A stretch of 64,000 bases of DNA from Ianthella basta. Lineage: Eukaryota; Porifera; Demospongiae; Verongiida; Ianthellidae. Under the pieces are notes generated by a model. The model did no database searches. It was given only the letters and a program-made list of their open reading frames with translations, and was not told the DNA's origin. Below, one piece after another: positions 56,640 to 64,000 of this stretch. The number at the start of each line of letters is the position of its first letter. The first letter of the stretch is position 1. The DNA is taken from NCBI GenBank assembly GCA_964019415.1, contig OZ025875.1:5239306-5303305 (forward strand), written 5' to 3'. A program made the translations under genes and the position numbers.

Positions 56640-56992
56640 GTCAGCATATAAGAGATCATCACAGCGATGCCGTTTGATTGCCTTTGGCTTCCTCGCGCTA
56701 AGATATCTAGACAGCTCTTCTCCTACCTCCTGTGACCCAAAACCCCTCGCGTGCAGCTGTCGGTTGTGAACCCCATGGCGACAATTAACCTTCAGGCCCG
56801 GCACATCTAGCTACAAGCTCAGTTTGTGAAGAACTTCTGTGTGGCTAGGTTCTTGCATATTTAGTACATACAGGAAACTATATGGTTGTACAATAATGCT
56901 GACATATTTTGGCAGAAGAAATATTGGCGGAGTGCTCTCAAAACCACCACAGCCAAAATAAATCCCCCACCAACATTTCCGGCCATATGGTA
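56640..56992. mobile_element. MITE, family 1, truncated or diverged copy
   Basis: The right end 'tttccggccatatggta' and the internal 'ggcagaagaaatattggcgg' and 'cttcctcgcgcta' segments match the complete element at 57,587-58,254 in the same orientation. The left TIR is missing. Confidence 0.6.
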
Positions 56993-57009
56993 CATATGTA
57001 TGTTTATAC

Positions 57010-57365
57010 CACCACCACCACACAGTGCAAGTTGCAATCTGGACACGCAGTGTATGTGCCAGTGCTACTAGGAACAAGACCACCAGTGCAAGTTGCTGAG
57101 GGCAACTTCCACAAGTGCAGGTACAGTGTTTGCACCAGTTGATGCACCACCAGCACAAGCTGCTGAAGATCAGGGTGCCATGCAGCATCAATTGGCATGC
57201 AGAGGGGAACCACCTCGAATGCAAGTACAGTGTTGGCACTAGGTGCTGGACGGTGAATAACCACCATGGCAAGTTGCTGCAGGTCAGAGGCACCAGGCGG
57301 CAGTATCAATTGGCGCGATTTGGAGTGGGATGCAGCAACAAAATGCAACTTGCACATGGGCACTA
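57010..57365. repeat. degenerate minisatellite (caccagtgcaagttgctg-like units)
   Basis: Variants of 'accagtgcaagttgctg' recur about every 45-70 bases (near 57,020, 57,080, 57,150 and 57,270). Long open frames over it on both strands differ in composition and show no domain, so I treat them as by-products of the repeat. Confidence 0.45.
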
Positions 57366-57586
57366 GCAAGCTTCATAGTTGTGCCCATCATCACCCAAAA
57401 TATTCTTCCTTCTAATTGGACAACAGGACACATAATTAGTAATTCCAACTGAGTGCATAACCTTGAGTATCTACACTTGCCTACAGAGTTTCAAGGTCAT
57501 TTGCTCAATTGTCATATTGAATTATTACAACACCCACTATCATATGAATCTAGCATTGTAGTGATATGGCTCTATGGCATATTGTA

Positions 57587-58254
57587 TACCGTATGGCCGG
57601 AAATTTTGGCAGGAATTTATTTTGGCAGATTGCTAAAATTTCTGTTTTTGGCGGAATTTACTTTGGCGGTTTGGCAAAAGCCTGTGCCATAATGCTATTC
57701 ATAGCAAAATGGCTAATCTGGACGAACTGAGCTAGATTGCTGAAGAGTCTCTGAGGAGTACACGCACTGTTATTTGATCATAATCGGATTATTTTCATCC
57801 CAATCCTTAGCTTTTCCCAGGAATGCTGCAACGTACAAAGGCTTTTAAGCCTTCTTTTGGCAGATCTGCTGACGCTCGCCCCAAGCCTGTGACCTCGCAC
57901 ACAACTGTACCGCTCCAACGCAGAAACAGAGAACAGGCTGCCAAAATCTGCCGCAGTAAGTTACCGACAATGATCTCAACGTCAGTCTCACAGCAACCGC
58001 ATATACAACGCCGTTCGGATTGCCTTCGACTTCCTCACGCTCTTCTTCCACTTCCAATGTTCAAAAATCTTTGGAAACGTGGTGTCCTCGCGCTGCTGTC
58101 AGTTGTGAACTTAATGCTGACGATTAGTCTATAGGCCTGGCACAACCAGGCTTGTTAAGCGGGAAAACTAAGTGATTGCACAAATTTTGGCGGAAGAAAT
58201 AATGGCGGATTGCTCTCAAAACCGCCAATTCGCCAAAATTTTGGCCATACGGTA
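57587..58254. mobile_element. MITE, family 1, complete copy
   Basis: Ends TA-CCGTATGGCCGGAAATTT and AAAATTTTGGCCATACGG-TA. The interior is homologous to the reverse complement of 1944-2574 over its length. It ends 241 bp before the two-gene transposon, with no overlap. Confidence 0.8.
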
Positions 58255-58495
58255 TTAGAACTTTGGTGACCCCTTGAAGAAGAACGAAGGCCAAATTGCA
58301 CATTTTGCCACATTAAAAATCCTTAATTTCCCTTCAGTCTGCTATCTTACCAATGGTCTGTGCTGCAGGGCAGCCAAAGTCCCAAAACATTACATTTGAT
58401 TACATTACCTTATTCATTCTATGGTTTCACTGTACTTGCACTGTGTGGTAGCTACGGTTGTACAACTGTGGTTATACTCATATAGTTGGTATATA

Positions 58496-58562
58496 CAGTG
58501 CTTTTGAGGTTCCTTGTCCCGATCGTGATTTGAAGTCTGCACTCGATCACCTGGCACGTGAT
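58496..58562 (+). repeat. left terminal inverted repeat
   Basis: 67 bp starting CAGTGCTTTTGAGGTTCC, preceded by TA. It pairs with 61,305-61,371. Confidence 0.95.
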
Positions 58563-58616
58563 GTTGTTACGTCACGTTACGCGTATACAGTGCGCGCACG
58601 GCTCGGCGATTAAGGC

Positions 58617-59918
58617 ATGAACCCGTCTGACCTTCTTGAGCAGCTTTTTGGTTGTGAGTCGCCAGTCTCAGGTAATGATACGTTGATGTATTCTTCTGTG
58701 TGCCAGTTGATGCTAGTGTGACCATTATATTTATACGCAATATGTCCCCTTTTTGTAGCTCTAGACAAGAGGCGCGTCAACTCCGTAGTGGAGTCATTGT
58801 TAGCTGCCAGTTCTCCCCGCCCCCCAACGGGAGATATGAACCCCAGTGGTGCCATTAGTCCTCAGTCACAGCACACAGTGGAGGAGTCTATTGTCGTGCC
58901 GGCCCCAGTGGGAAATGAAACCACTTACAGTGCCAATTCTTCCCAGCAATCAGTGGAGCCATCCATCATGCCAACCCATGCTGGAAATGTAACCCTTGGC
59001 AGAGGCACTTCCTTCCAGTCCCAACAAATGTCTGTGATCATACCTACTTTGCCATACCATTTTAGGCATGCATCCCCCAGTGGCAGCAATGAACAGAACG
59101 ATGCCCCTGAGTGCAGTGTCAGTGAGCCTGATTCAATTGACAGCCTAATGGTAAAAGTCAGTTGCAGAAAGGGAAAAGTTGAAAGAAATTTCATTTTGAC
59201 TGAGGTAGACATCAAGGACATACGCACACTTAAAGATTTGAAATTCTACCTGGCACACCAGTTGCCCATTCGTGCAGTGGGCAGTGTTGGGTATGTCGTG
59301 AAGGGAAGGAAAAAAGTATGCTTCCACACAGATGGTGAACTTCAAAAGCTTATTGATACTACCCTAAGCAAGGGTAAGGGTGAACTCTGGTGCAAGTGTG
59401 TAATGCAAGGTGAAGGGAATGATGATGTGAATCCTGCCGACCTCCATGACAAAGATACTTCCACAGAAAAGAGGCGAAAAGTCTCGGTACTGGATGAACG
59501 GCATGAGCGTGTTCAAAACTTGTTTGATGAGCTGAAGGAAAAGCACAGCTCTGCTTATTCTGCTCCACAATATAGGTTATGGGCAGAGGCAATCTGCAGT
59601 GGTGCTCATACAAGCACAGATTCACCACCGCTTGGGTCCATGTTCAGGAGGCAATCGACAAGCAAAGGCCAGAGCCGGTCTCATTGCTCATGCTCAGCAA
59701 CAGCAATTGCATCAGTCAACTTATCATCTTCACCCCCTCGGGAGGATCAAGCACATGGTTCAAGTACTAGTCTAACCCCAAAGTCGGCAGCCTCCCTTCG
59801 ATCTGCTTACATTAAGCAGATCAAAGAGCTACATGAGTTGTTAGATCTGGATGCAATTTCCACGGCTGACTTTCAGAAACAAAAAGAGAAGATACTAGCC
59901 ATGATGGATTCTTTGTAG
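58617..59918 (+). CDS. transposon-borne 404-residue accessory protein, spliced
   Basis: ATG at 58,617 opens exon 1 (MNPSDLLEQLFGCESPVS), ending G|GTAATG at 58,671. The intron is 58,672-58,758 (acceptor TTTTTGTAG), and exon 2 runs to TAG at 59,918; the joined codon is GCT. Residues about 30-140 are Ser/Pro/Gln-rich. Residues about 148-233 (MVKVSCRKGKVERNFILTEV to KKVCFHTDGELQKLIDTTL) look like a ubiquitin-like or PB1-type fold. Residues about 285-318 contain SAPQYRLWAEAICSGAHTST, and the last 40 (IKELHELLDLDAISTADFQK) resemble the SHOCT short C-terminal motif. These family assignments are by eye. It lies between the left TIR and the transposase and converges with it. No catalytic motif is apparent; a DNA-binding or regulatory partner of the transposase is a guess. 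Confidence 0.8.
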
Positions 59919-60240
59919 TTTACATGCATGCATTAGTCAGCAATTGCCACTTGCATGCAGTGGACATAGTACTACAGTCACTGTGTTGAGTTTTTGCTAT
60001 AGTTTACAGTATTGTGTATGCCATCTTTAGTATGCATCCCTCTTATATACTTCATTGTGTTTTGCAGCTGCGATCACATGCATGCATTTTTACTTGTATA
60101 CTTGGCAACATTTTACATGTAATTCAATTTTTTCACTTGCTTTATGTATATGATTAAATGATAAGGAACCAGTTGTGGGTATGTAAGTACAGTAATTATA
60201 GTATAGTAAGTAAAAGATCAATTAGAGCTCTTCACAGTAA

Positions 60241-61205
60241 TTATAAGTACCCAGCATGTCCGATATATGCACAGCAATCAGTTCTTGTTACTTGAGCAAA
60301 GGCAGAGGCAATAGCAACTCTAGGATCGCTGGTAGTGTGGAAAGCAGCTTGGTTATTCCTCAAGAACGCCTTGACTTGATGAAATAACTGTTCAATTGGG
60401 TTTAAGTCTGGGCTATATGGTGACAAAAACCACAATAGTGAGCCAGTGCTAAGGATTAACTGACAGGCTTCATTGAGATGATGAATCGAGGCATTGTCTA
60501 TGATTACAATAGAGTTGGAATTTGTTCCGTTGAATGGCTTTAGTACTGGCAATAAACTATTGCACAAGTACTCACAAAATATCTTGCCATTGACAGACCC
60601 CTCCACTATGTAGAAATCTTCAACGCCATTTGTACTCATAGCCGCAATTACAGAAATTCTTTTGCCATTCACAGTCTGAAACTTTAAGTTGATAGGTGTT
60701 GTGCCATGCAGTCCATATCCATGCTCACGGTGTAGATCACGTTGGTTGCTTCCAGTTTCATCCACGAACACAAACATTCTAGCAGGGACATTCATAACTT
60801 GGCAGAGGAACTCAGCCCGTTTGTCTTCGCATCGGCGAGACATAATAAAGCTCATTTTCTGCCGTGTGAGTCCAAGTTCATGCACTTCAACACATATGGT
60901 GCTATGGGCAACAGATAATCCACTCGATTCCTGCAGTTTCTCCTTAATCTCGTCCAAAATATACCAGGATTCCCGAACAGGATCTGCAAGAGTATAAGTT
61001 GTTCCGCTTCTGATAGTTTCTTCGAGGGTCCTGGCTTCCTGTGTTCATTGGTTACATCTCCCGTGCTCAGAAACAAGTCCACAAATCGTCGCACGGTTCT
61101 GGTGCATAAGAAAAACTGCTCAGCAACTTCATCAATATCCTGGCCTCTGTAAAGGTAGCTCCAAACAATCCTCCATCGGAGGTCACTAGAATAGGCCTTC
61201 GGCAT
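60241..61205 (-). CDS. Tc1/IS630-type DD34E transposase with one frameshift
   Basis: The enzyme would cut at the TIRs and insert at TA. The start ATG at 61,205 (MPKAYSSDLRWRIVWSYL) was chosen because the frame upstream is not conserved-looking. Residues about 8-50 form a helix-turn-helix (DIDEVAEQFFLCTRTVRRFV), followed by a GPSKKLSEAE linker and a second DNA-binding segment. The catalytic triad is visible: D in VFVDETG, D in IVIIDNASIHH, and E in SPYSPDLNPIEQLF, with 34 residues between the second D and E. Between about 60,960 and 60,985 the frame changes (EQLILLQIL in one frame, WYILDEIKEKL in the next), implying a 1-base deletion, a 2-base insertion or programmed frameshifting. Everything else is open to TAA at 60,241. 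Confidence 0.88.
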
Positions 61206-61304
61206 GGTCCGACTGCGACTCCGTCGAACTGACTGTACTCTACTACAAGAGTGCTCACGCAATTCTAATTTCGAATACGTAATGATGAATCGTGACGCTC
61301 ATTT

Positions 61305-61371
61305 ATCACGTGCCACGTGATCGAGTGCAGACTTCAAATCGCGATCGGGACAAGGAACCTCGAAAGCACTG
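61305..61371 (-). repeat. right terminal inverted repeat
   Basis: Complement begins CAGTGCTTTCGAGGTTCC, followed outside by TA. Three mismatches against the left repeat. Confidence 0.95.
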
Positions 61372-61419
61372 TATGCAGATGTACAGAGTATAGGAAATAT
61401 ATATTATCGGCCATTTTAT

Positions 61420-62160
61420 TTGGCCTTTTACGTCAAAGGACTGTCCAACTCAGCTTCCAAAGGTTGCTCTTGCAGAGCTTGCCAATGTCTGCCATCGAAA
61501 GTTGTAGAACAGGTGCCCACAATGATTCTAGTCCACAGACTTACTGTTTGCGGATGATGTGGTGATGCTAGCAGAGAAAAGTGATGGTGGATGAGCTGAA
61601 GAAGACAAATGGAGCATGAAAATACACTGGAGAGAGACAATGATGATGGTCAGTAGAAGTGAAGGTGACTGTAAAGTGACTATTGATGGACAAGATATTG
61701 CAGAAGTGGAGAAGTTGAAATACTTAGGAGTGATGGAAGTGGAAGCTGTAACGATGAAATTGAACAAAGAATTAGAGCAGCATCCAAGGTAGTCTTAGCA
61801 ATGAGGAAGCTGGTGTTGGATATGAAGGAGCTGAAGAAGTCAACAAAAATGAGAGTTTATAATGCTATGGTCCTACCCACAACGTTGTATGGATTTGAAA
61901 CATGGACATTGCAGAAAAGGCACGAGGGTAATTACGCTGCAAGCACTGGAGATGGGAATATCTAAGAAGAGTAGCAGGAGTGACACAAGTAGACAGAGTT
62001 AGGAAAGAAGATGTGAGGCAGGCACTGAGGCAAGCTGCAGTACTGGATGTGGTGAAGGCAAAGCAAATGGCGTAATAAGAGAAGCTGGAGTAGATGGATA
62101 ATGACAGACTTGTAAAGCGTGTATATGAAGAAAATGTACCAGGAAATTAGACCAAGGGGG
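61420..62160 (+). mobile_element. LINE reverse-transcriptase relic
   Basis: Successive frames give CGDVVMLAEKSDGG (catalytic box decayed from the usual ADDVVMLAE), KVTIDGQDIAEVEKLKYLGV, a MRKL-like stretch, MRVYNAMVLPTTLYG and a tail. The order and motifs match the LINE relics of the duplicated array (MKYLG, MLYGCETW), though it is more decayed. It starts about 50 bp outside the two-gene transposon. Confidence 0.65.
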
Positions 62161-62210
62161 CATCCAAGAAAGGGATGGCATGAAAATTACACGTAGTATT
62201 ATAGCTAATG

Positions 62211-64000
62211 TAACACTAATGCACTTAGCTTTTGATCATGACAATAGATTATGCTGGTATGCCAACTTTGAGTCTTGTTTGCTGTATGTATACTGGCTAC
62301 CTCCTGTAAAGGAGACAGAGCCCTTCATTGATTGATTGACTTACCGAAAGCAAAGTGTTAGCCCACAGCACCCCGGCAACTTGGTCACGTCAGGACAAAG
62401 TCACCAGAGGCCTTCAGTTCACTGTCTCAGACAAGCGACAGGAGCGATGTAGAACTTGATGAGCCCCATGTTCATCACGTTTTGCTTGTTCCTAGTGCAT
62501 GACACAGGACATCTATGCCAAATCATGTACAGGGACTTAGGTACAAGTGTGAAGGGCGAAATATTTGGGTGCCAGTGGCAATCCAATAAGTACAGACCTT
62601 GAGTGGTTATGAAGTTTGCCGTCCTGTGTATTAACATACGTATGTACCCCAAAGCCACCATTTTGCTGTGTTCGCATGGCATGCAGTCCAGTTATCCAGA
62701 GTGACACAACTATGTTCCATATTCTGCATCATCTTCTTGGTAGGTTTATAAGACATATTAGTCAGCTCAATAATGCCGCCATCTTCAATACACTGAACAG
62801 GGCCAATTTATGGTCTTGAATTGATCTCCTTTGCCACAGTTTGGCTAGTTTTGCCAAAGTGTGGAAATACAATTAGCCATTATTACTGGGCACATTCCTA
62901 AACAGACGCCACAAGCACATTGTCTGATGATATTAAAAGATCGTGCATTGGGGGTAAGAGTAGTGATGACGATTCTCTCCTACTGTATGTGTAATCCAGG
63001 CTCGTTGGGGTGCACTGCTATTTTCAATGCATTGAAGGAAGACTACCCATGGACTTCATTTTTCTCCTTTGCCACTGTTTGTCTATGTTTTCAATGAAGT
63101 GCACTAATACACTAGCATAGAAGCAGCCATTGTTATTCGGGCCATTCCTAAATGGATGAGTTTGACATCTGACATTTTTACGCAACGATTCGCAAATATA
63201 CCACTACAAAGAATATACAGCTTAACACCTTTACACTCTTAGTAGGGTGCAAATTCACAAATAAAACGGACGAGTGTGACATCTGACACTGTTACACAAC
63301 GATTCGCAAATATACCACTACAAAGAATATACAGCTTAACACCTTTGCACTCTTAGTAGGGTGTAAATTCACAAATAAAATGCTATTCACTGCAATGCCT
63401 AGCATATCTTCAAAACTGTTCAGTAAACACAGTAACAACTGAACCATATCATGTAAGTACAGAAAGCGCTCTGCAAAGGTTTGTGGCTGCAGCTGAAAAT
63501 GTTCAGAAATGTTGTTTCCATAAAAGCATGCACATCATCAGAAGAGGAGCAACAGCATAGAACTTTGCCACTAGCGGAAGAGTGATCCTAGTGTTCCTCA
63601 AAATCAACAAACACCCACAACCTGGTGATTGCTCCAAATCTCCATTCAACACAAACATGGACTACACTCATTTTACTGTTAAATAAAGATTGTTCAGATG
63701 TCAGGTAAGTTCCTAGAAATAACCATACAATTTGGAGCGAATAGTATCTCTGGGGTTGCCATAAATGACCCAGCAGTTACAATGTCTTTGAGTCATATGC
63801 TGCTCTATATGCACATATGCAGCATCCACTCTCCTGTAGCATAGCAGCATCACATTTTCAAATCCCACAGAAGGCAGAAACCATTTGGCTAACAGTGTAT
63901 GCGTGTGCTTAATTCAAAATGACATCATTCAAGATGCCTTCCACAGAAGGAAGAGACTGCTTGAGAGAGATGCACATATGTACATTTGCAACAAATGCTT
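62211..64000. other. no gene recognised; local duplications
   Basis: Segments at about 62,800-62,900 and 63,025-63,155 are diverged copies of each other ('ctcctttgccac', 'gccattccta'). A 114-bp tandem duplication follows. Short open frames show no domain. Confidence 0.45.
63158..63384. repeat. tandem duplication, two 114-bp units
   Basis: The unit starting 'gag.gtgacatctgacat' at 63,158 is repeated from 63,272 with few differences, both ending 'aaattcacaaataaaa'. Confidence 0.9.

Larger units (their letters stand above)
58496..61371. mobile_element. complete two-gene Tc1/IS630-type DNA transposon, 2,876 bp
   Basis: Terminal inverted repeats of 67 bp (58,496-58,562 and 61,305-61,371) differ at only 3 positions and begin CAGTGCTTT. 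Both ends are bordered by TA (58,494-58,495 and 61,372-61,373), the target duplication of the Tc1/mariner-IS630 superfamily. Inside are two convergent genes: a spliced 404-residue protein on the plus strand and a DD34E transposase on the minus strand, separated by 322 bp. A second large gene is unusual for this superfamily, whose elements normally carry only a transposase. High TIR identity suggests recent activity. Confidence 0.93.

Noticed and set aside
56811-57369. Minus-strand frames of 121 and 160 residues
   Set aside because: They run over a degenerate minisatellite and MITE remnant, differ in character between frames and contain no domain.

Overview
The window is metazoan nuclear DNA, most likely from a sponge (demosponge). 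Genes carry GT-AG introns, recognisable genes are sparse, and most of the sequence is repeats: LINE reverse-transcriptase remnants, Penelope-like elements with hammerhead-type motifs, a Tc1/IS630-type transposon, several MITE families, CA microsatellites and a probable tRNA-derived SINE. The main gene content is a NACHT/LRR innate-immune receptor (NLR) locus. The clade is inferred from this style of genome and gene content; no single marker proves it.

Layout. 1-6.4 kb is mostly non-coding, with a TA-flanked MITE, a perfect fold-back element and an inverted SINE pair. 6.4-9.6 kb (+) holds scattered exons matching the N-terminal part of the cohesin regulator PDS5, interrupted by a LINE fragment. 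10.3-11.8 kb (+) holds the 3' exons of a type-1 methionine aminopeptidase with an in-frame TGA; it is probably a pseudogene. 12.3-46.1 kb (-) holds fourteen leucine-rich-repeat exons plus a terminal exon. Two exon classes alternate strictly: class A (intron phase 1 in, 0 out) and class B (phase 0 in, 1 out). 14.4-43.0 kb is a tandem array of about 3.3 segmental duplications (7-10 kb units). Each carries LRR exons on the minus strand and LINE relics on the plus strand, and different young transposon insertions distinguish the copies. 46.5-48.3 kb is a composite Penelope-like element with two GIY-YIG endonuclease domains between inverted flanks. 49.9-50.6 kb is a LINE relic, and 50.9-51.4 kb is a possible small gene. 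54.4-56.5 kb (-) is a large NACHT exon ending in the same phase as class B exons, so it could be the 5' part of the same NLR gene. 56.6-58.3 kb holds MITEs. 58,496-61,371 is a TA-flanked DNA transposon with 67-bp terminal inverted repeats and two convergent genes: an intron-containing 404-residue protein of unknown role and a DD34E transposase with one frameshift. 61.4-62.2 kb is another LINE relic. The rest to 64 kb has no recognisable gene.

How it fits together. The minus-strand NACHT exon and the LRR exon array look like one NLR locus of about 44 kb, or neighbouring NLR genes. Its ligand-sensing LRR part has been lengthened by duplicating exon pairs embedded in repeats. Because class A and class B phases are complementary, adding or skipping any A-B pair keeps the reading frame. 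The second notable system is the two-gene Tc1/IS630-type transposon.
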